DNA of 64,000 bases from Silvania confinis (lineage in GTDB: Bacteria > Pseudomonadota > Gammaproteobacteria > Enterobacterales > Enterobacteriaceae), in the NCBI RefSeq assembly GCF_025564085.1, contig NZ_JAMGZJ010000075.1, forward strand, positions 1 through 64,000, in the 5' to 3' direction. Position numbers and translations under genes: made by a program. Shown one piece after another: positions 1 through 8,366 of this stretch (its first letter is position 1; each line of letters starts with the position of its first letter). Under the pieces are notes generated by a model, which made no database searches, was not told the DNA's origin, and saw only the letters and a program-made list of their open reading frames with translations.

Positions 1-4
1 AATT

Positions 5-124
5 TGCCTGGCGGCTTTAGCGCGGTGGTCCCACCTGACCCCATGCCGAACTCAGAAGTGAAACGCCGTAGCGCCGATGGTAGTGTGGGGTCTCCCCATG
101 CGAGAGTAGGGAACTGCCAGGCAT
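5..124 (+). rRNA. rrf: 5S ribosomal RNA
   Basis: The sequence reads as a complete 120-nt enterobacterial 5S rRNA, from TGCCTGGCGGC to GAACTGCCAGGCAT, whose ends pair to form helix I. It differs from the E. coli consensus mainly in the short stretch after GGCGGC. The window therefore opens at the distal end of an rRNA operon; 16S and 23S would lie to the left, outside the window. Confidence 0.97.
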
Positions 125-133
125 CAATTAAGT

Positions 134-163
134 AAAAAGGCCATCCGCAAGGATGGCCTTTTT
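134..163 (+). terminator. rRNA operon terminator
   Basis: A 13-bp perfect stem (AAAAAGGCCATCC with its complement) closes on a GCAA tetraloop and ends in a T-run. It begins 9 nt after the 5S gene and separates the rRNA operon from the convergent glycosidase gene. Confidence 0.93.
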
Positions 164-178
164 GCGTTGCGTATTTCA

Positions 179-2215
179 TCAGTTCGATAACACGTTAACC
201 AGGGCACTGCCTTCACGGATAAACACCGGAATGGTCTCCAGCGGAGCGTCTACCGTGATGCATTCGCCGCCGTGGTAGCGCTCGCCATTCAGATCGACCC
301 AGTTAGCACCGGCCGGGAGCCAGACGTCGCGCTGGCGTTGCCCGGCATGGATAACCGGCGCGACCAGTAAATCCTCGCCGAACAGGTACTGATCTTCGAT
401 TTCCCAGCTCTGTTTTTCCTGAGGATAGTGCCAGAACAGCGGGCGCATCAGCGGATCCCCGTGTTGGTGGGCGTTGTCATACAATGCATCTATATAGGGC
501 CGTAATTTTTCACGCACCGTCAACCAGTGCTGCATGATAGCGAAATTTGCCTCACCGTAGCTCCACAGCTCGTTGGGCGAACCGCTGTTACACTGTGGAA
601 TGCCCTCCCGATAGCGTTCCGGTGGCTGAATTTGCGGCTCACGATAACCATGCATGCGCAGTACCGGGCAGAAGACCGCCCACTGGAACCAGCGGATCAG
701 CAGCTCATGGAACGCCGGGTCATTGACGTTGCCACCCTGGAAGCCACCGATGTCGGTGGTCCACCACGGAATACCTGCTAACCCCATATTCAGCCCGGCG
801 GCAATCTGGTTACGCAACGCATGGAATGAGGAGTGTACATCGCCGGACCAGGCCAGCACGCCGTAACGCTGACTGCCAGCCCAGGAACAGCGTACCAGGT
901 TAACGATATCCTGCTCGCCATTTGCCTTCAGACCATCATAAAAACCCTGAGCGAAATCGCGCGGATAACGGTTCCCCACTTCCAGAACCGGACCAGCATG
1001 GTAGCGATAATTATCAAAATCGTAGGCGCGGTATTCCGGCTCGGCTTCGTCCAGCCAGAATAATTTGATGCCCAGATCGTAGTAGTTCTCCTTCACCGTT
1101 TCCCAGACAAACTGCCGTGCCTGCGGATGCGTGGCATCGAAGAACGTCGTATTGCCCATAAAGTCGAGGTTGACCTGTACGCCGCGTTCGCTACTGACCA
1201 ACCAGCCTTTAGCCTTCATTTTCGGGTACAGCGGGCTGCGCGCTTCCACCGTCGGCCAGACTGAAACCATCAACTCAATACCCATCGCGCTGAGTTCATC
1301 GACCATCGCTTTCGGGTCGGGCCAGTCAATCGGGTCAAAACACCAGGTGCCCTGATTCGGCCAGTGGAAGAAATCTATCACCATTACCGCCAGCGGCAGG
1401 TTGCGGCGGCGATACTCGCGGGCCACGTCGAGTACTTCCTGTTGGGTGCGGTAGCGCAATTTACACTGCCATAAACCGCTGATGAACTCAGGGGCGGGTG
1501 GTGGCGTACCGGTCGCTTTCGCGTACTGGCGTGTGATGTCGACGATACTGTCGGCGGCGGTTATCCAGTAGTCCATTTCACCGGTGACGCGCGAGCGCCA
1601 TTCGGTCTGATTTTTGGCAAAGTTCACTTCGCCAATGGCCGGATTATTCCACAGCAGGCCGTAGCCGAGGCTCGACTGCATAAATGGCACGCTGGCTTGC
1701 GAGTTGCGCTGGGCGAGTTCCAGCGTGCAGCCTTTGAGATCCAGCCACGGCTGTTGATACTGGCCCATGCCATATAGCCGCTCTTCCGGGCGCGATTCAA
1801 AGCGCACGGTCAGCTGGTATTTACCGCCCGCCAGCGGCTTAAATTCACGACCATCAAGCTTCAGGGCGCTGACATATTTATCCTGGCCTTTTTCGCTGGA
1901 GCCAATCCCAACGGTAGAACGCTGACGCCACATCTCTTCGAGCAGAAGTTCGCCGCGCTGGTTATAGAATGCCAGCTGGCCCTTCAGATTAAGCGTGGCG
2001 GTAAGATTGCCGTTGCGCAGCATCAGGCTTTCTGCCCCGGCAGTAATCTCTGCGTCACACGGCTCGGCGGGAAGCAGCGCCTGTAGCTCGTCAATGAAAT
2101 CTGGCGCGCAGGTGGCTCTGACGCGAAGACTGTTGCGTCCCCAGGTTTCGATGCGCAGGATTTGGCGTTCAAAGCGCCACTCGATGCTGTTGGAATGCGA
2201 AATGAGCTCACTCAT
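179..2215 (-). CDS. Glycoside hydrolase family 31 (alpha-glucosidase/alpha-xylosidase type)
   Basis: GH31 alpha-glycosidase without a signal peptide, so cytoplasmic. At 678 residues it is shorter than E. coli YicI (772). The nucleophile is the Asp in FWLDEAEPE (about residue 389) and the acid/base is the Asp in AWSGDVH (about 459), followed by the family stretch WWTTDIGGF. I chose the ATG lying 10 nt after AAGGA; a GTG three codons upstream would touch that ribosome site. It follows a GPH-type sugar symporter gene by 15 nt, the same arrangement as yicJ-yicI, so import and hydrolysis of an alpha-linked oligosaccharide is inferred. The substrate cannot be read from sequence. It converges on the rRNA operon. 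Confidence 0.9.
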   Translation of the reverse strand: MSELISHSNSIEWRFERQILRIETWGRNSLRVRATCAPDFIDELQALLPAEPCDAEITAGAESLMLRNGNLTATLNLKGQLAFYNQRGELLLEEMWRQRSTVGIGSSEKGQDKYVSALKLDGREFKPLAGGKYQLTVRFESRPEERLYGMGQYQQPWLDLKGCTLELAQRNSQASVPFMQSSLGYGLLWNNPAIGEVNFAKNQTEWRSRVTGEMDYWITAADSIVDITRQYAKATGTPPPAPEFISGLWQCKLRYRTQQEVLDVAREYRRRNLPLAVMVIDFFHWPNQGTWCFDPIDWPDPKAMVDELSAMGIELMVSVWPTVEARSPLYPKMKAKGWLVSSERGVQVNLDFMGNTTFFDATHPQARQFVWETVKENYYDLGIKLFWLDEAEPEYRAYDFDNYRYHAGPVLEVGNRYPRDFAQGFYDGLKANGEQDIVNLVRCSWAGSQRYGVLAWSGDVHSSFHALRNQIAAGLNMGLAGIPWWTTDIGGFQGGNVNDPAFHELLIRWFQWAVFCPVLRMHGYREPQIQPPERYREGIPQCNSGSPNELWSYGEANFAIMQHWLTVREKLRPYIDALYDNAHQHGDPLMRPLFWHYPQEKQSWEIEDQYLFGEDLLVAPVIHAGQRQRDVWLPAGANWVDLNGERYHGGECITVDAPLETIPVFIREGSALVNVLSN

Positions 2216-2230
2216 GGATAACACGTCCTT

Positions 2231-3565
2231 TTACAAAATAGGCTGTCTGGCAAGGTTGATGGATTTCATGGTGCTGTCGTCGAGCTTATACCAGCGCAGC
2301 GTGGCAAATGCGGCCAGTGAAAGCAGGCCTGGCACTACGGTGAAGAGGGCGATAATGCAATACATGGCGGTGGAGGTTTGCGCAGCCGCGTTCGGGACGT
2401 AGCCGCTGAAACCCAGCGTCCAGCCCACAATAGCCCCGCTGATGGCCATCCCCAGTTTGAGCACCGCGAGGAAGGTGGAGAAAATCACGCCGTCCATGCG
2501 TTTGCCTTGTTTCCATTCGGCGTAATCCGCCACGTCAGCCATCATTACCCACATCAGCGTTGTTGTGGCCTGGTAAAGCGTGGAGATAACAAACGTCATT
2601 GGCACCAGGATGAGGACGGATTTCGGCGCAAAGAACAGCGCAATACTTAGCACGCCCGCCAGCACGGCACAGTAGCCAAACATCTGGACTTTGCTGTAGT
2701 TCAGGGTCAGGCGTTTTGCCAGCGCGCTGCCAGCAGCTTTGCCCAAAATATGTGCCCCGAGCATCCACATGAAATAGCTGGCGCTGCCGAGATAATAGGT
2801 GACGAAATACATCATCGCACCGAGGCGAATAACCCCAAAGCCAATGTTGGTTAATACCAGAATTGCGACAATGCGCCACTGATCGTTACGTAATAAATCA
2901 CGTAGTTCAGACAGGTAATTATTATGCGTCGCTGGGGCGTTAATGCGCTCGCGGGTATTGGCGAAACACAGCCAGAACATAATTACCGCCACGCTTGCCA
3001 TAATTCCCATCGCCCAACGATAGCCGAGGAGTTTATCTTCACCGCCTAAAAATTCGGCTAAAGGCATCATAAAGAAAGTGGATAATGCACCGCCGAGCGT
3101 GGCTAAAAAGAAACGATAGGATTGAAGGGAAATACGCGCATCATTATCCGGCGTAATCACGGCACCCATAGAGCAGTAGGGAATATTAATGGCGGTGTAC
3201 ATCAACATCATCAGGGTATAACTCACCGTGGCGAAGACCATTTTCCCGTGCAAATCCAGCGACTCGGGTACGGCATACGTCAGCAGACAACTGGCGCCGA
3301 ACGGCAGCGCCAGCCACAGCATCCATGGGCGGAATTTACCCCAACGCGTCTTTGTACGGTCAGCAATATATCCCATTGCTGGATCGATAATGGCATCGGC
3401 AGTTCGCGCCAGCAGGAACATAGTCCCGACAAATGCGGCCGGAAGCCCCACCACATCGGTATAATAAAAGGTCAGAAAGATAATGACGTTATCCAGCCCA
3501 ATATGGCTCGCCATATCACCTAATCCATAGCTGATTTTTTCTTTAAGGGTGATCTTCTCGGTCAT
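2231..3565 (-). CDS. GPH-family sugar:cation symporter (YicJ/MelB-like)
   Basis: A 444-residue inner-membrane transporter of the glycoside-pentoside-hexuronide branch of the major facilitator superfamily, with about 12 hydrophobic segments. The N-terminus (KEKISYGLGDMASH) and the loop motif DRTKTRWGKFRPW are typical of the family and closely resemble YicJ. The start chosen is the ATG preceded by AAGGTG at 6 nt; an in-frame ATG 21 codons upstream has no ribosome site and would add a polar extension unlike relatives. It is the first gene of a two-gene operon with the GH31 enzyme and probably imports that enzyme's substrate with Na+ or H+. Confidence 0.9.
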   Translation of the reverse strand: MTEKITLKEKISYGLGDMASHIGLDNVIIFLTFYYTDVVGLPAAFVGTMFLLARTADAIIDPAMGYIADRTKTRWGKFRPWMLWLALPFGASCLLTYAVPESLDLHGKMVFATVSYTLMMLMYTAINIPYCSMGAVITPDNDARISLQSYRFFLATLGGALSTFFMMPLAEFLGGEDKLLGYRWAMGIMASVAVIMFWLCFANTRERINAPATHNNYLSELRDLLRNDQWRIVAILVLTNIGFGVIRLGAMMYFVTYYLGSASYFMWMLGAHILGKAAGSALAKRLTLNYSKVQMFGYCAVLAGVLSIALFFAPKSVLILVPMTFVISTLYQATTTLMWVMMADVADYAEWKQGKRMDGVIFSTFLAVLKLGMAISGAIVGWTLGFSGYVPNAAAQTSTAMYCIIALFTVVPGLLSLAAFATLRWYKLDDSTMKSINLARQPIL

Positions 3566-3887
3566 TGTATTCACCTTGCCAGTGTAAGGTTTATTTTCGA
3601 AGATGTTCTGGCATTGATGGTTAACCATGAGATGAAACTTAACAATTACAATATTTGGCTATGGGATTATGGAAAGTCTTTTTCGTGATACCGGTAACAA
3701 GAATCTATGTTGAGATTGCATGCCGGTATACATGTTCTGTCTGACTAATATTTTCAGGTCGAATCGTTTCAGTGTTTGAAATATCGGTTTGCACGAATGC
3801 GCGGGCATACGATATTTTTCTGGAAAGGTGCGAATGATAAGAATGGCGGAGAGGGGGGGCAGAGAGAAATACCGGAACCCCAAAAGC
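3566..3887 (-). promoter_or_regulatory. Upstream region of symporter operon with operator-like dyads
   Basis: No gene was found in this stretch. It contains ATGGTTAACCAT (3617-3628), a perfect 12-bp palindrome, and TGATACCGGTAACA (3686-3699), a 14-bp dyad with one mismatched pair centred on CCGG in the style of LacI/GalR-family operators. A related half (GCCGGTATAC) follows near 3722. No convincing -35/-10 pair could be fixed and no regulator gene is adjacent, so the operator reading is inference. Confidence 0.4.
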
Positions 3888-3915
3888 AAAAAACCAGCCG
3901 TTAGGCTGGTTTCTT
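3888..3915 (-). terminator. tRNA-Phe terminator
   Basis: Read on the minus strand, AAACCAGCC and GGCTGGTTT form a 9-bp stem with a short TAAC loop followed by a T-rich tail. It starts about 10 nt after the tRNA-Phe gene. Confidence 0.85.
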
Positions 3916-3922
3916 TAAATAG

Positions 3923-3998
3923 TGGTGCCCGGACTCGGAATCGAACCAAGGACACGGGGATTTTCAATCCCCTGCTCTACCGACTGAGCTATCCGGGC
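3923..3998 (-). tRNA. pheU: tRNA-Phe (GAA)
   Basis: A 76-nt tRNA with encoded CCA. The acceptor stem begins GCCCGGA, the anticodon loop is TTGAAAA (anticodon GAA) and the T-loop is GGTTCGATTCC, as in E. coli tRNA-Phe. It sits near yjdC as E. coli pheU does. tRNA-Phe genes are common integration sites, but no integrase or duplicated 3' end was seen here. The E. coli locus name is inferred from synteny. Confidence 0.96.
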
Positions 3999-4008
3999 AA
4001 CGGGCCGC

Positions 4009-4037
4009 ATTAAACCGCAATCACGCTCGGGCGTCAA
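4009..4037 (-). promoter_or_regulatory. tRNA-Phe promoter
   Basis: On the minus strand TTGACG and TTTAAT are separated by exactly 17 nt, followed by the GC-rich discriminator GCGGCCC just before the tRNA. A GC-rich discriminator is characteristic of stringently controlled stable-RNA promoters. Confidence 0.8.
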
Positions 4038-4104
4038 CCTTATTTCGGGAAAAGCTGTTCAACTGCTTAAGATTGCGGCAACCTGTCGGTTTGCACGTCG
4101 ATTT

Positions 4105-4122
4105 TGCACAAATCTTCCAGAC
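4105..4122 (+). promoter_or_regulatory. Putative operator, copy 1
   Basis: TGCACAAATCTTCCAGAC lies about 50 nt before the AraC-type gene. It recurs with one change (C for T) at 4981-4998, about 50 nt before the LysE-type gene. The repetition at equal distance from two neighbouring starts suggests the binding site of the AraC-type regulator, allowing autoregulation and control of the exporter. The assignment is inference. Confidence 0.5.
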
Positions 4123-4170
4123 ACGCCGGTAAGCTCAGGCAATGCTGACAGCGACAAAGGGGGCGGTACA

Positions 4171-5013
4171 GTGAATGACTGGCTTGAGCTGCGACAGCAT
4201 GCAGATACGGGGATTGAAACGATCAAGGCGCACTTTGAAGGGCATGCCTACGATCCACACTGGCACGATAGCTATCTGGTGGGCATTACCCTCAGCGGAA
4301 CCCAGCAGTTCCACTGTCGTCGCGAGCGCCATCAGAGCCATCCGGGCGATGCTTTCCTGCTCGAGCCGGGTGAGATCCACGACGGTGACGCGCCAGTCGC
4401 CGGGGGCTTTACCTATCTGACGTTCTATCTCGATGAGCGCTGGCTCACCAATACCTTGCATGGCCTGTATGAGTCCACGCCCGGCAGTTACTCGCTGCAT
4501 TTCGCCCAGACCCTGACGCGCGAACCGCAGCTGGTGCGTACCATTGGCGAAACCTTTGCCACCCTTCACAATGACGAGATGAAAATCGTGCAGCAAAGCA
4601 CAATGGATACTCTGCTGGCCCAGTTGACGTCACATTGCCATTGGCGCAAAAGATTACCTTCGCAGCTGCAGAGCGCAGCGGTGGCCCACCGCGCACGTGA
4701 TTATCTGTATGCTCATCTGGGCGACAATATTGGCCTGTCCGATCTCGCCCGGGAGACGGGCACCGATCGCTTCACGCTCACGCGCTGCTTCAAGCGCGAG
4801 TTTCATCTGGCCCCTCACGCCTGGCTTATCCAGCTACGACTGGCCAAAGCGCGGCAACTGCTGGCACGCGGGGAGCAGCCGGTTGATGTGGCGGCAACGC
4901 TGGGGTTCGCCGATCAAAGCCATCTCGGGCGCTGGTTCCAGCGAGCGTATCGCATTTCGCCCGCTCATTACCGGCGTTTGTGCACAAACCTTCCAGACGT
5001 TTCCAGAAAATAA
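4171..5013 (+). CDS. AraC-family transcriptional regulator
   Basis: A 280-residue regulator with an N-terminal cupin-like sensor (HWHDSYLVGITLSG, LLEPGEIHDGD, about residues 15-80) and a C-terminal double helix-turn-helix (residues 175-275). The C-terminal domain carries LARETGTDRFTLTRCFKREF and AATLGFADQSHLGRWFQRAY. It starts with GTG after an AAGGGGG ribosome site. A LysE-type amino-acid exporter gene follows by 36 nt, a pairing common for AraC regulators that sense the exported amino acid or analogue. The same 18-nt sequence precedes both genes. The ligand is unknown. Confidence 0.9.
   Translation: MNDWLELRQHADTGIETIKAHFEGHAYDPHWHDSYLVGITLSGTQQFHCRRERHQSHPGDAFLLEPGEIHDGDAPVAGGFTYLTFYLDERWLTNTLHGLYESTPGSYSLHFAQTLTREPQLVRTIGETFATLHNDEMKIVQQSTMDTLLAQLTSHCHWRKRLPSQLQSAAVAHRARDYLYAHLGDNIGLSDLARETGTDRFTLTRCFKREFHLAPHAWLIQLRLAKARQLLARGEQPVDVAATLGFADQSHLGRWFQRAYRISPAHYRRLCTNLPDVSRK
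4981..4998 (+). promoter_or_regulatory. Putative operator, copy 2
   Basis: TGCACAAACCTTCCAGAC matches copy 1 at 17 of 18 positions. It lies in the last codons of the AraC-type gene, just before the LysE-type gene, and is followed by another TTCCAGA half, which would give a tandem site typical of AraC-family binding. Confidence 0.5.
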
Positions 5014-5049
5014 CGGCACTGTCAGGGCTCTGATAATAAGGAGTTACCT

Positions 5050-5640
5050 GTGAGTCTGATGCCGTTTCTGCTATTTGCTTTCGTTGCTTCTATCACACCG
5101 GGGCCAACCAACATCCTCATTCTGACCAACAGCCAGCATTACGGCGTGAGAGCAACCCTGCCTGCGCTGGTGAGTGCTTGTGTTGCGGCCAGCACCATTG
5201 TGTTGATTTCAGGGGCCGGGGCGGGGGAATTACTGCAGCAGTATCCACTCGTACGCCAGTTGATGAGTTGGGCAGGTGTGTTGTGGTTAAGCTGGATGAG
5301 CTGGCAGTTGTTTCGTGCGCCTGCGGCAAACTTATCCCGCGATGCGCATACCCGCTTTACCGCGCGTGCGGCAGCGCTGTTGCAGGTGATCAATCCCAAG
5401 ACCTGGATGATGGCGCTGGCCGTCGTCAGTCTGTTTGCACCGGCGGAGGAGCATGCATTACGGGATATCGCCCTGATGGCGCTGTGGTTCCTGCTGATCT
5501 CGGTTGCGTGTCTGGTGTGTTGGGCATGGCTGGGGCAGGCGGTGAACAGGCTGTTTCGCACCCCAGCGGCGATGGTGCGTTTTCAGCGCCTGATGGCGCT
5601 GTGTCTGTTCACCTCAGCCTGGGCGGGGATGCTGGCTTAA
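5050..5640 (+). CDS. LysE-family amino-acid exporter
   Basis: A 196-residue inner-membrane protein of the LysE/RhtB superfamily with about six hydrophobic helices. The family signature is the early [18 protein letters not shown] (about residues 9-26), and the mid-protein [14 protein letters not shown] is also typical. The GTG start has AAGGAG 6 nt upstream. It probably exports an amino acid or derivative under control of the preceding AraC-type regulator. Its stop codon overlaps that of the convergent yjdC by 4 nt. The exact substrate cannot be told from sequence. Confidence 0.88.
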   Translation: MSLMPFLLFAFVASITPGPTNILILTNSQHYGVRATLPALVSACVAASTIVLISGAGAGELLQQYPLVRQLMSWAGVLWLSWMSWQLFRAPAANLSRDAHTRFTARAAALLQVINPKTWMMALAVVSLFAPAEEHALRDIALMALWFLLISVACLVCWAWLGQAVNRLFRTPAAMVRFQRLMALCLFTSAWAGMLA

Positions 5641-6212
5641 GTGAGCGCGCCGCCTTTGCGGCACTGGGCGAAGTGCAGGATATCCTCTGCCAGCCGATGC
5701 GCGGTATCAACATCGGCCTGGCTGCGGTTTACCAGCAGCCGGCTGAGGCAACCCTCCAGCACCAGATCCATTTGCTTCGCGACCATGGCGGGATCGTCCA
5801 CGTCCAGGGTGGTCAGCAGTTCATGAGTGAAGTCATGAGAGGCGCGCTTTTGCTGGTCGGCGAGCTGGTGAATCGGATGGTCTGGATCCGGGAAAAAGGT
5901 GCAGGCGGCAATAAACAGGCAGCCCGGGTAGCGGTGATTACGCACACATTCGGTCAGAGCCTTATAACGCTCCATCAGTTTTTGCTGTGCGGTGAACTCG
6001 CTGTTGAGCATCAGCTGCCTGCGCCATATATCGATCTGCTGGCTGAGATAGCGCAGGGCGTCGTACAGCAGCGCCTCTTTATCGGGCCAGAACAGACTGA
6101 GCTCCTCCACAGGATAATTCACGCGCTCGGCGACCATCTCCAGTGAGGTGTTGGCTATCCCTTGAATTTCAAGTAACTGCAGGGTGGCTCCCAGAATATC
6201 TTCACGTTGCAC
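5637..6212 (-). CDS. yjdC: TetR-family regulator YjdC
   Basis: A 191-residue TetR-type regulator equal in length and closely similar to E. coli YjdC. The N-terminal helix-turn-helix spans about residues 5-50 ([20 protein letters not shown]) and the remainder is the helical ligand domain, with CLFIAACTF near the middle. It starts with GTG after GGAGGA. It lies 47 nt downstream of dsbD in the same direction, as in E. coli. The regulated genes and ligand are not established. Confidence 0.92.
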   Translation of the reverse strand: MQREDILGATLQLLEIQGIANTSLEMVAERVNYPVEELSLFWPDKEALLYDALRYLSQQIDIWRRQLMLNSEFTAQQKLMERYKALTECVRNHRYPGCLFIAACTFFPDPDHPIHQLADQQKRASHDFTHELLTTLDVDDPAMVAKQMDLVLEGCLSRLLVNRSQADVDTAHRLAEDILHFAQCRKGGALT

Positions 6213-6259
6213 GGTTTTCTCCTCCGTATGCTTTTGCGCTTTCCCGCCTAAAGTGTCGT

Positions 6260-7954
6260 TTACGGTTGGCGATCGCGCAAATGCGCGCTGAACGCCGCCG
6301 CATCCATAAAGCCCGTTACGCGCTGCGCCGGTTGCTCTACACCCTGCTCGTTAAAAAACAGGATGGTGGGCAAGCCGAGCACCTTGAGCTGGGTAAGTAA
6401 GGCTTTGTCCTGGGCATTGTTCGCCGTGACGTTGGCCTGCAACAGTACCGTATTTTTCAGCGCCTGTTGCACCTGCGGATCGCTAAAGGTGTATTTCTCA
6501 AACTCTTTACAGGCTACGCACCAGTCGGCGTACAGATCGAGCATCACCGGTTTCCCCCTGGCCTGCGCCAGTGCGCGATTTAACGCTTCGACGCTCTCGA
6601 CTGGCGTGAAGTTCAGGTGCGCCTGGCTTTGTGCTGCAGATGCGCCAAAGGCCCAGTCCTGCAGGGGACGCACGCTGACCAGCGCGGCGGCCAACAGTAA
6701 GATCTGGATTATGCGCATCCACGGCTTGCTGGCGCTTAAGCTACTGATAAATGCCCAGCCGAAGAACGCGACCCCCAGCATCGCCCACAGGCGCAGGCCC
6801 CAGACATCACCGATGATGCGTTCCAGCAAGAAGACCGGCAGGGCGAGGATCACAAAGCCAAACGCGGTTTTGACCTGCGCCATCCATGGACCGCTCTTTG
6901 GCAACAGCCGGTTGCCGAACACTGTCACCAGGATCAGCGGCAGGCCCATGCCCAGCGCGTAAAGGTAGAGCGTACCGCCGCCGAGCCAGACGTTTCCGCT
7001 CTGGGCGATATACAGCAGGATCGCACTGAGTGGCGCGGTGGTGCAGGGCGAGCAGATAAGCCCGGCGATGGCGCCCATCGCAAATACACCGCCAGCCGAG
7101 CCGCCCTGCTGGCGATTGCTCATCAGGGCTAAGCGCGTTTGCAGGGACGAGGGCAACTGCAGGCTGAACAGGCCAAACATCGACAGCGCCAGCAGGGTAA
7201 AGGCCGCTGACAGTCCGATAAGAACGTACGGATGCTGGAGCGCCGCCTGGAACTGCAGCCCGGCGGCTGCGACAACCAACCCGAGCGCGGTATAGGTAAG
7301 CGCCATCCCCTGAACGTAGATAAATGCCAGCAGCAGCGCGCGGGCTGTGGAGAGGCGCTGCTTGCCGCCAAGCACGATGCCGGAGATTAACGGGTACATC
7401 GGCAACACGCACGGCGTGAAGGCGATGCCGATCCCAATCAGCAGCGCCCAGAGCGGCGAGAACGGGCGCTCTGATGCGGTGTCGGGCTGTACGGCAGGGA
7501 GAGGCGCAGCGGCAGGCTCAGCAGCGGCTGTGACTTCGCTCAACGGGACGACTTTGGTTTCGGGCGGATAACACAGGCCGGCATCGGCGCAGCCCTGGTA
7601 AGTGACCGTTAGCGTAGCGCCTTTCGCGGCCTCTTGAAGCGTCACTGGTACCGTTAACTGGCCACGGTAGATTTCACTTTTGCCGTAGAATTCATCTTCG
7701 TGCCACTCCCCTTTGGGAAGCAGGAGTTCACCCACTTTGGCTTGCGCGGGCGTGATGCTGATCTGCTTGCGATAGAGGTAGTAACCCTCCTTCACCTGCC
7801 AGTTGAGGTTCAGTTCATGTTGGTTTTGCTGAAAATCGAAAACAAAGGCCTGGTCGGCAGGCGTGAAATTCGAGCGGCCGGGTGCGTCAAACAACCCGGC
7901 AAAGGCTGATGTGCTACACAGCAGCAGGATTAGCGTAAGGAAGCGTTGAGCCAT
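6260..7954 (-). CDS. dsbD: Thiol:disulfide interchange protein DsbD
   Basis: DsbD carries electrons from cytoplasmic thioredoxin across the inner membrane to DsbC, DsbG and CcmG. The 564-residue protein has a 19-residue signal peptide (ending STSAFA), a periplasmic domain with the Cys pair in [12 protein letters not shown], an eight-helix membrane core with [11 protein letters not shown] and [10 protein letters not shown], and a C-terminal thioredoxin domain with WCVAC. All six functional cysteines are visible. Its start lies inside the end of cutA (25-nt overlap), so the two are probably translationally coupled. Confidence 0.97.
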   Translation of the reverse strand: MAQRFLTLILLLCSTSAFAGLFDAPGRSNFTPADQAFVFDFQQNQHELNLNWQVKEGYYLYRKQISITPAQAKVGELLLPKGEWHEDEFYGKSEIYRGQLTVPVTLQEAAKGATLTVTYQGCADAGLCYPPETKVVPLSEVTAAAEPAAAPLPAVQPDTASERPFSPLWALLIGIGIAFTPCVLPMYPLISGIVLGGKQRLSTARALLLAFIYVQGMALTYTALGLVVAAAGLQFQAALQHPYVLIGLSAAFTLLALSMFGLFSLQLPSSLQTRLALMSNRQQGGSAGGVFAMGAIAGLICSPCTTAPLSAILLYIAQSGNVWLGGGTLYLYALGMGLPLILVTVFGNRLLPKSGPWMAQVKTAFGFVILALPVFLLERIIGDVWGLRLWAMLGVAFFGWAFISSLSASKPWMRIIQILLLAAALVSVRPLQDWAFGASAAQSQAHLNFTPVESVEALNRALAQARGKPVMLDLYADWCVACKEFEKYTFSDPQVQQALKNTVLLQANVTANNAQDKALLTQLKVLGLPTILFFNEQGVEQPAQRVTGFMDAAAFSAHLRDRQP

Positions 7955-8253
7955 GAGAGATAGTCGTTATCGCCGTGGAGCACTGGCAGTACCAGCAGTT
8001 CCGGGGTCTGGTAGGGATGATGGGATTTGAGACAGTCGAGAAGTGCCTGCTGATTTGCCACGCTGGATTTCAGCAGCATCTGCACCTCGTACTCCTGTTC
8101 CAGCTTACCTTCCCAGTAGTAAAGGGAGGTGGCGCCGGGAAGGAGGGTCACGCAGGCGGCGAGCTTTTCTGCCAGCACTTTGGCGGCAAGATCCTGGGCG
8201 GTGGCTTCATCGGGGGCGGTACAAAGTACAACAACAGCGTCATGCGTGTTCAC
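7930..8253 (-). CDS. cutA: Divalent-cation tolerance protein CutA
   Basis: A 107-residue CutA1-family protein, a PII-like trimer linked to copper and other divalent-metal tolerance. Typical segments are [20 protein letters not shown], the ACVT stretch with the conserved Cys, and [13 protein letters not shown]. It starts with GTG and has GAGG 7 nt upstream; the N-terminus is a few residues shorter than in E. coli (112 aa). It precedes and overlaps dsbD. Confidence 0.95.
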   Translation of the reverse strand: MNTHDAVVVLCTAPDEATAQDLAAKVLAEKLAACVTLLPGATSLYYWEGKLEQEYEVQMLLKSSVANQQALLDCLKSHHPYQTPELLVLPVLHGDNDYLSWLNASLR

Positions 8254-8316
8254 AAGTCGACCTCGTCTCAGCGTAAAAAATCACTATATCACGGCGGACT
8301 GGCGCTCATTAATGAA

Positions 8317-8337
8317 TCGGGCCGCTGAGCGGCCCGA
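8317..8337 (-). terminator. Probable dcuA terminator
   Basis: TCGGGCCGCT and AGCGGCCCGA form a near-perfect GC-rich hairpin about 30 nt after the dcuA stop. The following tail on the minus strand is only modestly T-rich (TTCATT), so termination strength is uncertain. Confidence 0.6.
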
Positions 8338-8366
8338 CTTTAACTGTTTTTACAACCAAAAGCGTT

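Noticed and set aside
3923..3998. tRNA-Phe as attachment site of an integrated element
   Set aside because: No integrase lies beside it and I found no second copy of the tRNA 3' end in the window.
3789..4013. 74-codon frame across the tRNA-Phe gene
   Set aside because: It overlaps the tRNA and its terminator on the opposite strand and has no ribosome site.
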